Notes: generated from the letters alone by a model not told the origin. A DNA stretch of 64,000 nt from JALZKA01 sp963725035 (GCA_963725035.1 CAVRWX010000011.1:248001-312000); one strand, 5' to 3'; positions 42,271 to 51,919 are shown, numbered from the stretch's first letter. Program-made: numbers and translations.

Positions 42271-42585
42271 CATGGGGCGAGCCGGTCGGAGAGCTGACCT
42301 CGGGCGTCACGATCGGTGAGCTCAACTTCTGTGCGGCAGGGAATAAGCCGAACGCGCAGTTTGCGGGACGCGTCGGCCACGCACGGCTGACGCATATTTC
42401 AGCCGCCTGACGGCGGATATACTTCGTCGGGCTTCGTGTCCCACAACCCCCGGAGGTCCTAATCCGAAGGCACTGCACCGCCGATGAATGGATTGGGAGC
42501 CTGCGGCGCCCATCCTTACCCGGAAACGGCGCCTGATTACGACCACCGACATAGAGATACTTAAGGCGAGATAGAGGCAGGCAAG
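42271..42585 (+). promoter_or_regulatory. 315-base leader/promoter region of clpC
   Basis: No coding frame is convincing here. A -10-like GATATACT (TATACT at 42418-42423) is preceded by an A/T-rich patch (GCATATTTCAG) and overlaps a small palindrome CCGCC-TGA-CGGCGG. The -35 is not clear. Transcription from it would give a leader of about 155 bases for clpC. CtsR, McsA and McsB, which precede clpC in Bacillus, are absent. A separate heat-shock site (CtsR or HAIR type) was not found by eye. Confidence 0.45.
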
Positions 42586-45174
42586 TTGTTCGAGAGATTC
42601 ACAGAGAGAGCGCGCCAGGTGGTGGTCCTCGCCCAGGAAGAGGCGCGCACGCTCAAGCACAACTACATCGGCACCGAGCACATCCTGCTCGGCCTGCTCC
42701 GCGAGGAGGAGGGCCTCGCCGCCCGCGTCCTCGAGTCCCTCGACATCACCGTCGAGCGCGTGCGCGCCCAGGTCGTGCGCATCGTCGGCTCCGGTGAGGA
42801 GGTCACCTCAGGCCAGATCCCCTTCACGCCGCGCGCCAAGAAGGTGCTCGAGCTCGCCCTGCGCGAGGCCCTGAGCCTGGGCCACAACTACATCGGCACC
42901 GAGCACATCCTGCTCGGGCTCGTTCGCGAGAACGAGGGCGTCGCCGCCCGCATCCTCCTCGACTTCGACGCCGACTCCGAGAAGATCCGCAACGAGGTCA
43001 TCCGCATGCTCTCCGGGCCCGGCGGCCGTCGCCAGGGCCAGGGCTCCGGCGCCTCGGGCGAGGGCAAGAAGTCCTCCAAGCTCCTCGACCAGTTCGGCCG
43101 CAACCTGACCAAGCTCGCCGCCGACGGCAAGCTCGACCCCGTGATCGGCCGCGAGACCGAGATCGAGCGGATCATGCAGATCCTCTCGCGCCGCCAGAAG
43201 AACAACCCCGTTCTGCTCGGCGAGCCCGGTGTCGGCAAGACCGCCATCGTCGAGGGCCTCGCCTCGCGCATCCACGCCGGCGAGGTGCCGGAGCTCCTCA
43301 AGGACAAGCAGATCTACACCCTCGACCTCGCGGCCCTCGTCGCCGGCTCCAAGTACCGCGGCGAGTTCGAGGAGCGCCTCAAGAAGGTGATGAAGGAGAT
43401 CACCCAGCGCGGCGACATCGTCCTCTTCATCGACGAGCTTCACAACCTGGTCGGTGCAGGCGCTGCCGAAGGCGCGATCGACGCGGCCTCGATCCTCAAG
43501 CCTGCGCTTGCCCGCGGCGAGCTTCAGACGATCGGCGCGACCACGCTAGACGAATACCGCAAGTACCTCGAGCGCGACTCAGCTCTCGAGCGCCGCTTCC
43601 AGCAGATCAAGGTGGAGCCGCCTTCCATCCCCGACACCTTCAAGATCCTTCAAGGCCTCCGCGAGCGCTACGAGGACCATCACCACGTCGAGATCACGGA
43701 CGAGGCGCTTCGGGCGTCTGCCGAGCTCGCCGACCGCTACATCTCCGACCGCTTCCTGCCTGACAAGGCGATCGACCTGATCGACGAAGCGGCGTCCAGG
43801 CTCCGCATCAAGTCGATGTCCTCGCCGCCCGTCTACCGCGATCTCGAGGAGGAGATTGAGGAGACGCGGCGCGCCAAGGAGACCGCGATCGAGGCACAGG
43901 AGTTCGAGAAGGCAGCGAGCCTTCGCGACCAGGAGCGCCAGCTCACGAACAAGAAGCGCGAGATGCAGGACGAGTGGTCCGAGTCGGATGAGGGCGAGCG
44001 CCCGCAGGTCGGCGAGGAGGAGATCGCCGACATCGTCTCGATGTGGACAGGCATCCCCGTCTTCAAGCTCACCGAGGCCGAGACCAAGAAGCTTCTTCGC
44101 ATGGAGGAGGAGCTCCACAAGCGCGTGATCGGCCAGCACGTCGCGATCGAGGCCGTCTCGAAGGCGATCCGCCGCTCGCGCGCCGGCATCAAGGACCCCA
44201 AGCGCCCCGCCGGCTCGTTCATCTTCCTGGGCCCCTCTGGCGTCGGCAAGACCGAGCTCGGGCGCACGCTCGCCGAGTTCCTGTTCGGCGACGAGGAATC
44301 GATGATCCGCATCGACATGTCCGAGTACATGGAGAAGCACGCGGTCTCGCGGCTCGTCGGCTCGCCCCCCGGCTACGTCGGTTACGACGAGGGCGGCCAG
44401 CTGACCGAGGCCGTGCGCCGCAAGCCCTACTCGGTGCTCCTCCTCGACGAGATCGAGAAGGCCCACCCCGACGTCTTCAACATCCTGCTTCAGATCCTGG
44501 AGGACGGGCGTCTCACCGACGCTCAGGGCCGCACGGTCGACTTCCGCAACACGATCGTGATCATGACCTCGAACATCGGCGCCAAGGACATCGCCAAGAA
44601 CGTCTCGTTCGGCTTCGCCGCCAACGACGACGAGTCCGGCACGTCCTACGACGACATGAAGGGCAAGATCATGGGCGACCTCAAGAAGGTCTTCCGCCCC
44701 GAGTTCCTCAACCGGATCGACGAGGTCATCGTCTTCCACAAGCTCTCCCGCGAGGAGATCAAGGAGATCGTCGACCTCCTGATCATGCGCGTGCGGACCC
44801 AGGTTGCCGAGCATGATCTCCAGCTCGAACTCACCGAGGACGCGAAGGACCTGCTTGCCGAGCGCGGCTGGGACCCGTCGATGGGCGCCAGGCCGCTCCG
44901 CCGAGCCATCCAGCGCTACATCGAGGACCCGCTCGCCGATGAGGTGCTCCGCGCCGGCGAGCTCGCGACGGGCACAACCGTCCTGGTCGAGCGCGATGAG
45001 GCCGGCGACGAGGACGACCTTCCGCTCAAGCTGAAGCTGGTCAAGCCGAAGAAGCCTCGCGCCCGCAAGAAGGAGAAGGAGCCCGCGGGCGTCGGTGGCC
45101 GAGGCGGCTCGGACGACGAGCCTGCCGACGAGCCGGCGGACCCGGATGCCATTCCGGATCCGGACGCGGCTTAG
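42586..45174 (+). CDS. clpC: ATP-dependent Clp protease ATP-binding subunit ClpC
   Basis: 862 residues from a TTG (MFERFTERARQVVVLAQEEA). Two Clp N repeats, each with HNYIGTEHILLGL, are followed by AAA-1 with GEPGVGKT at 212-219. A UVR-type middle segment (LEEEIEETRRAKETAIEAQE onward) marks ClpC, and AAA-2 carries GPSGVGKT at 549-556. Near the C-terminus GFAANDDESGTSYDDMK and a D2 small domain follow; the ClpP-binding loop should lie around 680-700. It unfolds proteins for ClpP. The charged C-terminal tail (KPKKPRARKKEKE then acidic) is longer than usual. Confidence 0.97.
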   Translation: MFERFTERARQVVVLAQEEARTLKHNYIGTEHILLGLLREEEGLAARVLESLDITVERVRAQVVRIVGSGEEVTSGQIPFTPRAKKVLELALREALSLGHNYIGTEHILLGLVRENEGVAARILLDFDADSEKIRNEVIRMLSGPGGRRQGQGSGASGEGKKSSKLLDQFGRNLTKLAADGKLDPVIGRETEIERIMQILSRRQKNNPVLLGEPGVGKTAIVEGLASRIHAGEVPELLKDKQIYTLDLAALVAGSKYRGEFEERLKKVMKEITQRGDIVLFIDELHNLVGAGAAEGAIDAASILKPALARGELQTIGATTLDEYRKYLERDSALERRFQQIKVEPPSIPDTFKILQGLRERYEDHHHVEITDEALRASAELADRYISDRFLPDKAIDLIDEAASRLRIKSMSSPPVYRDLEEEIEETRRAKETAIEAQEFEKAASLRDQERQLTNKKREMQDEWSESDEGERPQVGEEEIADIVSMWTGIPVFKLTEAETKKLLRMEEELHKRVIGQHVAIEAVSKAIRRSRAGIKDPKRPAGSFIFLGPSGVGKTELGRTLAEFLFGDEESMIRIDMSEYMEKHAVSRLVGSPPGYVGYDEGGQLTEAVRRKPYSVLLLDEIEKAHPDVFNILLQILEDGRLTDAQGRTVDFRNTIVIMTSNIGAKDIAKNVSFGFAANDDESGTSYDDMKGKIMGDLKKVFRPEFLNRIDEVIVFHKLSREEIKEIVDLLIMRVRTQVAEHDLQLELTEDAKDLLAERGWDPSMGARPLRRAIQRYIEDPLADEVLRAGELATGTTVLVERDEAGDEDDLPLKLKLVKPKKPRARKKEKEPAGVGGRGGSDDEPADEPADPDAIPDPDAA

Positions 45175-45307
45175 CCTTCTCACTCCCCTCATTCCCGCTG
45201 CTCGCAGCTGCGAATCGCCGCGCGGCTAACACGCTCTTGAGGGAACACCTCGCTCGATGCGCCGGTTCCCGTGGGGCGAATCCGTCGGAGCCCGTGCCTA
45301 GTGTGGG

Positions 45308-46694
45308 GTGGTGGCCAAGAACACCGCATACGTCTGTCAGTCCTGCGGACACGAGGCGCTCCGCTGGGCGGGGCAGTGCGGGGGCTGCGGTGAGTGGAAC
45401 ACGCTTGTCGAGGCCCCACGCGAGACAGCGAAGCCGGCGGCGGGCGGCCGTCTTGGCCGTCCGAAGGGCGCCGCTGCGAAGCCGGTTGCCCTCCGCGACG
45501 TCTCGGCTCCCGCCGACGGCGCGCCTTCTCACCGGGATCGACGAGCTGGATCGCGTCCTGGGCGGCGGCCTCGTGCCCGGCTCGCTGGTCCTCCTGGGAG
45601 GGTCGCCGGGGATCGGCAAGTCGACGATCACGGGGATGGCCCTGGGCAACATGGCCGCGGCAGGTCGCCGGACCCTTTACATCTCGGGCGAAGAGTCGGC
45701 GGCGCAGGTGCGCATGCGCGCGCAGAGGCTGGGGGAGGGGGCGCTCGCCGTGCCCGCCGTGACTGAGACCTCGCTCGAGAACGTCCTCGCGACACTCGAG
45801 GCCGAGCAGCCGGACGCATGCGTGATCGACTCGATCCAGACCCTTCACTCCGAGGGGATGTCCGGGGCGCCCGGCTCGGTCGGGCAGGTGCGCGAGGCGG
45901 CCAACGCGATCCTCGAGGTCGCCAAGCGGACCGGCAGCGCCGTGATCCTCGTGGGTCACGTGACGAAGGAGGGCGCCGTCGCCGGCCCGCGCGTCCTCGA
46001 GCACCTGGTCGACTGCGTCCTGTTCTTCGAGGGTGAGCGCGAGCGCAGCTTCCGCACGCTGCGCGCGCTCAAGAACCGCTTCGGCGCCACCAGTGAGGTC
46101 GGTGTTTTCGAGATGCAGGGCGGCGGCCTGGTCGAGGTCGAGGACCCGTCGGCGCGCTTCGTCGGCGAGGCATCCGCGGCGCCAGGCTCCGTCGTCCTGT
46201 GCTCGATGGAGGGGACGCGCCCGCTCCTCGTCGAGGTCCAGGCCCTCGTCGCTCCCACCGAGATCGTCCCGCCCCGGCGGGTCGCGAACGGGGTGGACCG
46301 CAACCGCCTGGCGATGATCCTCGCCGTCCTGGCGCGCCACGGCGGCCCTGGTTTGGCGAGCGCCGACGTCTTCGTGAACGTGGCCGGCGGGGTCCGCGTG
46401 GACGAGCCGGGTGCCGACCTTGCAGTTGCCCTAGCCGTCGTGTCCGCGCATCGCGGTGAGCCCCTAGCCGACAGCACAGGCACGCCGCTCGCCTGCTTCG
46501 GCGAGGTCGGCCTCACGGGCGAGCTCCGTTCGGTCGGCCACGCCGACCGCCGCCTGGCCGAGGCTCACAAGTTCGGCCTCTCGCCGGTGCTCGGGCCCGC
46601 GGAGCGAGAGCCAATGAGGGGCCTCGCCCCGCAGGACACGATTCGAGCGGCGCTAAGCGCCGCCTTCACGCGGCAAGCCGCGCGGGCTGCTTAG
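45308..46694 (+). CDS. radA: DNA repair protein RadA, frameshifted in this sequence
   Basis: About 461 residues after removing one surplus base near 45511-45513. The first part has the C4 zinc finger (CQSCGHEALRWAGQCGGCGEW). The second frame continues TARLLTGIDELDRVLGGGLV. Next come Walker A GGSPGIGKST, the RadA-specific KNRFGATSEVGVFEM and a C-terminal Lon-like domain (VNVAGGVRVDEPGADLAVAL). RadA is a helicase that extends recombination intermediates. disA follows nearby on the same strand, separated only by a minus-strand DUF4242 gene; in B. subtilis RadA and DisA are adjacent and interact. Confidence 0.88.
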
Positions 46695-46696
46695 CC

Positions 46697-46993
46697 CTAG
46701 GCTGCTGCGGGCGTGGGGTCGGGCCTCACGATCACCGTATCGGCGATCGGAATGACCTCGTCCACCGGAAGGTCCGCCCTCTCCGCATGCTCGCGGATCG
46801 CTTCCGGGCTCGATGCCTCGTAGATGCAGAGCGTCCCGACCGAGCCGTCCTCTTCTGAGAGCACGTAGCTCCTGATCCAGCGGATGTCGTTCGACATCTC
46901 CTCGTCACCGACCTTGCTCGAGCGGCCGGCAGCCTCCTCGAGGTCACCTCCGGTCGGCCACCCCTTGCGGCGGATAATCGCGTAGAGCTCCAT
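46697..46993 (-). CDS. DUF4242 (nickel-binding SCO4226-like) small protein
   Basis: 98 residues from the ATG at 46993, preceded by AAAGGAG; the longer frame was discarded. Pattern ELYAIIRRKGWPTGGDLEEA, then IRWIRSYVLSEEDGSVGTLC, IYEASSPEAIREHAERADLP and VDEVIPIADTVIV matches the ferredoxin-like DUF4242 family, some of which bind nickel. It lies on the opposite strand between radA and disA, ending two bases after radA. Confidence 0.8.
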   Translation of the reverse strand: MELYAIIRRKGWPTGGDLEEAAGRSSKVGDEEMSNDIRWIRSYVLSEEDGSVGTLCIYEASSPEAIREHAERADLPVDEVIPIADTVIVRPDPTPAAA

Positions 46994-47153
46994 GCGAGCT
47001 CCTTTCGTTTTGGAACGTGGCCCGCCCGCGTAAGGCATACCACTTGTGCGTGCAGGGTGGCATACCCGGCTTGACAAAGCCCTTTCCGATCTATCCACAC
47101 GGATTTAACTCTGGCTTAAGTTCAGGGGCGGGTCTGTCATCCTTGATGGAGCG

Positions 47154-48260
47154 ATGGCGCTTTCTCCTGTTGATGAGAAGACTGAGCTGGAAGCGCGACA
47201 GGATCCGCGTCTACTCCGTGCGCTCGACACCGTCGCGCCCGGCACTCCGCTTCGCGAAGGCATCGACAACATCGTCCATGCCCGCACCGGCGGGCTGATT
47301 CTCGTAGGGGAGGCCGAAGAGGTCTCGTTCATGTTCTCGGGCGGAATCCGCCTGGACGTTGACTACTCGCCGGCGCTTCTGTACCAACTGGCGAAGATGG
47401 ACGGCGCGATCGTCCTGGAGCCCGAGACCTACCGGATCATGTGGGCGAACGTGCAGCTGATGCCCGATCCGACGATCCTCTCGATGGAGACGGGCACCCG
47501 CCACCGCACGGCCGAGCGCGTCTCCAAGCAGTCCAAGGCCCTGGTCATCGCGATCTCGCAGCGCCGCGAGGTCGTCTCGCTCTACGTCGAGGGCATCAAG
47601 TACATCCTCGAGGACATTTCGAGCGTCCTCTCGAAGGCCAACCAGGGGCTCGCGACCCTCGAGAAGTACCGCGCCCGCCTCGACCAGGTCTCGGCGCGCC
47701 TCACGCACCTCGAGTTCACCGGTGGCGCAGTCCTCCATGACGTCCTCTCTGTCCTTCAGCGCCTCGAGCTGGTCACCCGCATGGCCGCTGAGGTCGAGCG
47801 CTGGATCATCGAGCTGGGCGCCGAAGGCCGCCTGATCGAAATGCAGCTCGAGGAGCTCGTCCACGGCGTCTTCGCTGAGCGTGCGGCCCTTGTCCGCGAC
47901 TACGCAGTCGACGCTTCCGAGCCGGAGCTCGAGAGGGCGACGGCTGGCCTCGCCCAGCTCGGCCACCACGACCTCCTCGACTTCGGCCGCCTCGCCGAGC
48001 ACCTCGGTTACGACCGCAAGACCAACACCCTTGACTTCCCTGTAGTACCCCGAGGCTTCCGCGCGCTTTCCAGCGTGCCGAGGCTTCCTCGTCTGGTGGC
48101 CCAGAAGATCGTCGACCGGTTCGGCGACCTCGAGGCCATCCTTTCCGCCACGGACTCAGAGCTGGCAGCCGTGGACGGTGTAGGGGAGGCGCGAGCGACA
48201 GAGATCCGCGAGGGTCTTCGCCGAGCCGAAGAGGTCGACGCGGTCGATCGCCAGTCATGA
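47154..48260 (+). CDS. disA: DNA integrity scanning diadenylate cyclase DisA
   Basis: 368 residues. The DAC domain has the catalytic DGA at 83-85 (KMDGAIVLE) and RHR at 116-118 (GTRHRTAERV), making c-di-AMP from two ATP. A helical spine follows (EDISSVLSKANQGLATLEKY). The C-terminal HhH domain (GVGEARATEIREGLRR) binds branched DNA. Full length. It couples DNA status to c-di-AMP. No ydaO riboswitch or other c-di-AMP receptor was recognised in the window. Its TGA overlaps an ATG that opens a 21-codon frame before carD. Confidence 0.96.
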   Translation: MALSPVDEKTELEARQDPRLLRALDTVAPGTPLREGIDNIVHARTGGLILVGEAEEVSFMFSGGIRLDVDYSPALLYQLAKMDGAIVLEPETYRIMWANVQLMPDPTILSMETGTRHRTAERVSKQSKALVIAISQRREVVSLYVEGIKYILEDISSVLSKANQGLATLEKYRARLDQVSARLTHLEFTGGAVLHDVLSVLQRLELVTRMAAEVERWIIELGAEGRLIEMQLEELVHGVFAERAALVRDYAVDASEPELERATAGLAQLGHHDLLDFGRLAEHLGYDRKTNTLDFPVVPRGFRALSSVPRLPRLVAQKIVDRFGDLEAILSATDSELAAVDGVGEARATEIREGLRRAEEVDAVDRQS

Positions 48261-48309
48261 GCCAACGAAGCGTCCGCTCCGAGCGGGCGTACCCCAAAGG
48301 AGGCATCCC

Positions 48310-48870
48310 ATTCCGGAACTAGCTACTGAGCAGGAGATCGAGCTCGAGGAGATCGCGCCGGTCGAGTGCACGTACGAGGAAGGCGACCACGTCGTCTACC
48401 CGCATCACGGTGCCGGCGTCGTGATCCTGAAGGAATCCAGGGAGCTCATGGGCGAGACCCGCGACTACCTGACCATCAAGATCCTCCACAACGACATGAC
48501 GGTGATGGTCCCGTGCGAGAACGCGCACATCGCCGGGCTCCGTCGCGTGATCGATCCGAAACAGGTCGAAGAGGTAATCGCCGTCCTGACGGGCGAGCTC
48601 TCCGACATGCCGAAGAACTGGAACCGCCGGTTCAAGTACAACCGCGAGAAGATCAAGACCGGCGACATCTTCGAGATCGCCGAGGTCGTCCGCAATCTCG
48701 CGATCCGTGAGATGGACAAGGGACTGTCCACCGGCGAGAAGCAGATGTACACGCGGGCGAAGAAGATCCTCGCCTCCGAGTTCATGTACGCGCTCGAGAA
48801 GGACGAGGAGGGCGCCGAGGAGTACATCGACGGGCTCCTCGAGGAGCGCTTCTCCGAGGCGACCGTCTAA
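48310..48870 (+). CDS. carD: CarD family transcriptional regulator, apparent ATT start
   Basis: 186 residues if begun at ATT 48310. The family N-terminus TYEEGDHVVYPHHGAGVV lies upstream of the first GTG (48421), so the gene must start earlier. The only well-placed signal is AAAGGAGG at 48296-48303, six bases before ATT. The RNA polymerase interaction domain is followed by DNA-binding helices (NWNRRFKYNREKIKTGDIFE, EKQMYTRAKKILASEFMYAL). CarD stabilises open complexes at housekeeping promoters, including rRNA. Either ATT is used as a rare start codon or an ATG has been misread. carD-ispD-ispF order matches mycobacteria. Confidence 0.9.
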   Translation: MPELATEQEIELEEIAPVECTYEEGDHVVYPHHGAGVVILKESRELMGETRDYLTIKILHNDMTVMVPCENAHIAGLRRVIDPKQVEEVIAVLTGELSDMPKNWNRRFKYNREKIKTGDIFEIAEVVRNLAIREMDKGLSTGEKQMYTRAKKILASEFMYALEKDEEGAEEYIDGLLEERFSEATV

Positions 48871-48882
48871 GGGCGTTCGTCC

Positions 48883-49569
48883 ATGGGCGCTGACGCGCTC
48901 GCAACAGCCGTGATCGCGGCCGCCGGCTCCGGAGACAGGCTCGGAGCCGGCGGCCCGAAGGCTCTGGCCGAGGTGGCCGGGAAGCCCCTCCTTTCCTGGT
49001 CGCTGGCCGCCCTTGCTGCCTCGGAGCGCGTCGGCTCGGTCGTCATTTCCGCTCCGGCGGGATATGAGGAGGCGGTGCTGGAGATGGCCGGCAGCGCAGC
49101 GGTGGTCCCTGGTGGTGAGTCTCGCTCTGAGTCCGTTGCGAATGCGATGAAAGAGGTCGACACTGAGCTGGTGGTGGTGCACGACGCCGCGCGACCCCTT
49201 GCTCCGCCGCGGCTCTTCGATGCGGTTGTTGCCGAGTTGGCGGCCGACCCCGAGTGCGACGCTTTGGTTGCCGCCGTGCCAGTCGCCGACACGGTCAAGC
49301 GGGCAATGGCCGGCAGGGTGATCGATACCGTGCCGCGAAGCGAGCTGTGGGCGGTGCAGACGCCGCAAGCGTTCCGCACGGAGGCGCTTCGCAGCGCGTT
49401 GGATGCGGATCCGGCAGCGCTCGCCAAGGCAACGGATGACGCGAGCCTCATCGAGGCGGCGGGCGGCGTAGTCCGCATCTTCAGATGGGACGAGCCGAAC
49501 CTCAAGGTGACGACGCGATCCGACCTGACGATCGCCGAAGCCCTGCTCCTCAATCGACCGAAGGGTTGA
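48883..49569 (+). CDS. ispD: 2-C-methyl-D-erythritol 4-phosphate cytidylyltransferase
   Basis: 228 residues. Nucleotidyltransferase start TAVIAAAGSGDRLGAGGPKA, then VVVHDAARPL, VAAVPVADTVKRAM, LWAVQTPQAFRTEAL, ATDDASLIEAAGGVV and the LKVTTRSDLTIAEALL end, all IspD. Converts MEP to CDP-ME in the non-mevalonate isoprenoid pathway. The partner ispF is 1.85 kb downstream, with a minus-strand DUF389 gene and a PHP gene inserted. Confidence 0.95.
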   Translation: MGADALATAVIAAAGSGDRLGAGGPKALAEVAGKPLLSWSLAALAASERVGSVVISAPAGYEEAVLEMAGSAAVVPGGESRSESVANAMKEVDTELVVVHDAARPLAPPRLFDAVVAELAADPECDALVAAVPVADTVKRAMAGRVIDTVPRSELWAVQTPQAFRTEALRSALDADPAALAKATDDASLIEAAGGVVRIFRWDEPNLKVTTRSDLTIAEALLLNRPKG

Positions 49570-49584
49570 GCCGGTATGAGCGGC

Positions 49585-50577
49585 TCAAGTCTTCCGCCGA
49601 TTCTCAACCTTGCCCGGTAGCCCAGCGGCCTTCCGGCCGGCGTCGGAACGGTGCCTTGCCTTGCGCCGGATGTAGAGCCGGCGCTGGATGTACAGCGTCG
49701 CCACGCCCGAGATGACGATCAAGGCGAGGTTCAGTGTCAGCTGACCCATCGCCCCGACCCATTCCTTCGAGTCGCCGAGGGCAGCGGCGACGCCGATGTT
49801 TGCCGCGGCCGGGATGGTCGTCACTGAGATCAGCACACCCACCAGGGCGCCGGACTTGGCGGATGTGAGCGAGAGGATGCCGGCGATACCGGCGAGGATC
49901 GCGACGATCGCGGTGAACTCGTCGGGCTTCGAGATGAACTCGGTGAAGGGATGGTTCTGCTGCGAGAAGTCCTCTGGCACCAGATCGGCAAGGTCGATCA
50001 GGAGCGTCATGAGGAAAGAGGCCGTGATCGCCAGCGGGAAGCCGACCGCCAGCGCCAGGAGCGAGCGCTTCGCCACATCCGGGCGCCTGTGGACCAGGGC
50101 GACGCAGAGGCCAGCCAGCGGGCCGAACTCCGGGCCCACGACCATCGCCCCGATGATCAAGATGATCTGATCGGTCAGGATGCCGACGGCCGCGATCAGG
50201 GTCGCGACGACCATGAATGCCAGGAAGCTGGCTGAGAGCTCGACGTTCTCGGAGGTCCGTGACTCCACCTCCTCCCAGACGACTGCGTCCGAGGGGAGGC
50301 CCTGCGCCGCCTTCTCGGCGGCAATCGCAACGTCGGAGATCTGCGAGTCGATGTCCTCGACCGCAATCGATCCGCAGTGGTGGATGCCGATCTCCTTTAG
50401 GTCTGCGATCACGACGCTCGCGTCCTCGCGCGCGACGTCGCACAGGATCGCGTGGCCCTCGGGCTTGCGAGCGGCGCCCTCGAGCACGATGACGTTGTAG
50501 ACGGAGTCGGTCTTCTCGAAGAGCGCGAGCGCCTGCTTGGCCTCGGCTTCCGGCGCCACGATCCTCAGGTGGACCAT
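49585..50577 (-). CDS. DUF389 family membrane protein
   Basis: 330 residues. The N-terminal 110 residues are a soluble ferredoxin-like domain (VHLRIVAPEAEAKQALALFE). Six or so membrane helices follow, with the DUF389 hallmark IILIIGAMVVGPEFGPLAGL and SLLALAVGFPLAI, then AILAGIAGILSLTSAKSGAL and TTIPAAANIGVAAAL. The family is of unknown function, sometimes listed as a hydrophobic TIGR00341-type domain. A short basic tail ends the protein. It interrupts the ispD-ispF pair on the other strand. Confidence 0.88.
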   Translation of the reverse strand: MVHLRIVAPEAEAKQALALFEKTDSVYNVIVLEGAARKPEGHAILCDVAREDASVVIADLKEIGIHHCGSIAVEDIDSQISDVAIAAEKAAQGLPSDAVVWEEVESRTSENVELSASFLAFMVVATLIAAVGILTDQIILIIGAMVVGPEFGPLAGLCVALVHRRPDVAKRSLLALAVGFPLAITASFLMTLLIDLADLVPEDFSQQNHPFTEFISKPDEFTAIVAILAGIAGILSLTSAKSGALVGVLISVTTIPAAANIGVAAALGDSKEWVGAMGQLTLNLALIVISGVATLYIQRRLYIRRKARHRSDAGRKAAGLPGKVENRRKT

Positions 50578-50597
50578 CGCTGGCTAGCGTATCCGCG

Positions 50598-51422
50598 GTG
50601 CTGACGGACTATCACCTCCACCTGCGCCCGGACGAGACGGACGCGAAGGCGTCCGAGTACTTCACCCAGGAGAACGCCGATCGCTACCTGGAGGCGGCGG
50701 AGGCGGCGGGCATCTCGGAGCTTGGGGTGTCTGAGCACATCCACCGCTTCACCGAGTCGCTCGAGATCTGGGATCACCCCTTCTGGCGCGAGAACGCGGT
50801 GGACGACCTGGGCGAGTACCTCGAGTTCTCCCGCTCGGTGGGCCTGCGCGCAGGCATCGAGATGGACTGGGTCTCGGGCAGGGAGGACCGCATCGCGAAC
50901 GTGCTCGACCGCCACGACTTGGACTACGTCGTCGGCTCGGTCCATTTCATCCGCGACATGGCGGTGGATCATGATGCGTACGACGTGTGGGAGGAGATCA
51001 ACGACCCCGACAAGGTCTGGGCGCTCTATTTCGAGACATTCGCCGAGGCGATCCAGACCGGGATGTATGACATCTGCGCACACCCCGACCTCGTGAAGGT
51101 CTGGGGCGCCGGAAGGCCCAGCCCGAGCCGCGACCCGCGCTTTCATTACGAGCCGCTTATCGAGGCGATCGCTGACACAGGGACCGCGGTCGAGGTCTCG
51201 ACCGCGGGTCTTCGCAAACCGGTCGGCGAGCTCTATCCCGCTGACGCTTTCGCCGAGATGTGTGTGGACGCCGGCGCCGTCTTCGCGCTCTCCTCGGACG
51301 CGCACCTGCCCGAGCATGTCGGCTACGAGTACGACCGCGCCATCGAGGCGATGCGAGGCTGGGGTGTGACCGAGCTCTGCGTTTTCGAGGGGCGCGAGCG
51401 TAGGCTCGAGGAGATCGGATGA
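50598..51422 (+). CDS. PHP domain phosphoesterase (histidinol-phosphatase-like)
   Basis: 274 residues, GTG start. PHP metal motifs: DYHLHLRPDE near the N-terminus, LGVSEHIHRF, GIEMDWVSGRED, VGSVHFIRDMAVDHD, DICAHPDLVK and a late ALSSDAHLPEHVG. This is the ligand set of trinuclear PHP phosphatases such as HisK-type histidinol phosphatase. It may complete histidine synthesis or act on another phosphate ester. It overlaps ispF by four bases (ATGA). Confidence 0.85.
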   Translation: MLTDYHLHLRPDETDAKASEYFTQENADRYLEAAEAAGISELGVSEHIHRFTESLEIWDHPFWRENAVDDLGEYLEFSRSVGLRAGIEMDWVSGREDRIANVLDRHDLDYVVGSVHFIRDMAVDHDAYDVWEEINDPDKVWALYFETFAEAIQTGMYDICAHPDLVKVWGAGRPSPSRDPRFHYEPLIEAIADTGTAVEVSTAGLRKPVGELYPADAFAEMCVDAGAVFALSSDAHLPEHVGYEYDRAIEAMRGWGVTELCVFEGRERRLEEIG

Positions 51423-51880
51423 CCGCGCGCGCAGGCATCGGCTACGACTCGCACCGATTCACCGAGGGTGGAGCGCTGATCCTCGGCGGCGTCGAGGTCC
51501 CGCACTCACACGGCCTCGAGGGACATTCCGACGCCGACGTTGTGGCCCACGCCATCACGGATGCTGTCCTGGGTGCAGCAGGGCTGGGTGATATCGGCAC
51601 GCACTTCCCGCCGTCGGAGGAGCGGTGGCGGGATGCCGACTCCGTCGAGCTCCTGCGGACCGCTGTGGCGATGGTCTCGGGCTTCGTCGTGAACGTCGAC
51701 GCCACCGTCATCTGCGAGGAGCCACGCCTGGGCGAGCATCGTGACGAGATGGAGCGGATCCTCACCGAAGCGGCTGGCGCGCCGGTGAGCGTCAAGGCCA
51801 CGACCAACGAGGGCATGGGCTGGATCGGCCGGGGCGAGGGCATCGCCTGTTTGGCGATCGCATCAGTGGAAGTCGAGTGA
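51419..51880 (+). CDS. ispF: 2-C-methyl-D-erythritol 2,4-cyclodiphosphate synthase
   Basis: 153 residues, full length. IGYDSHRFTEGGALILGGVE (zinc Asp and His), SHGLEGHSDADVVAHAITDA, LGDIGTHFPPSEERWRDADS, and the end VKATTNEGMGWIGRGEGIAC are IspF motifs. Cyclises CDP-ME 2-phosphate to MEcPP. The ATG overlaps the PHP gene stop. Downstream lies an acyl-CoA ligase instead of cysS directly. Confidence 0.96.
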   Translation: MTARAGIGYDSHRFTEGGALILGGVEVPHSHGLEGHSDADVVAHAITDAVLGAAGLGDIGTHFPPSEERWRDADSVELLRTAVAMVSGFVVNVDATVICEEPRLGEHRDEMERILTEAAGAPVSVKATTNEGMGWIGRGEGIACLAIASVEVE

Positions 51881-51919
51881 TTGCTACGTGCCTGAGCCCT
51901 GCTCCATAAGGTTGCCCGC

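Noticed and set aside
42380..42425. Complete vegetative promoter before clpC
   Set aside because: The TATACT -10 is good, but the only -35-like hexamer (TTTCAG) is 15 bases away and poor, so only the -10 is reported.
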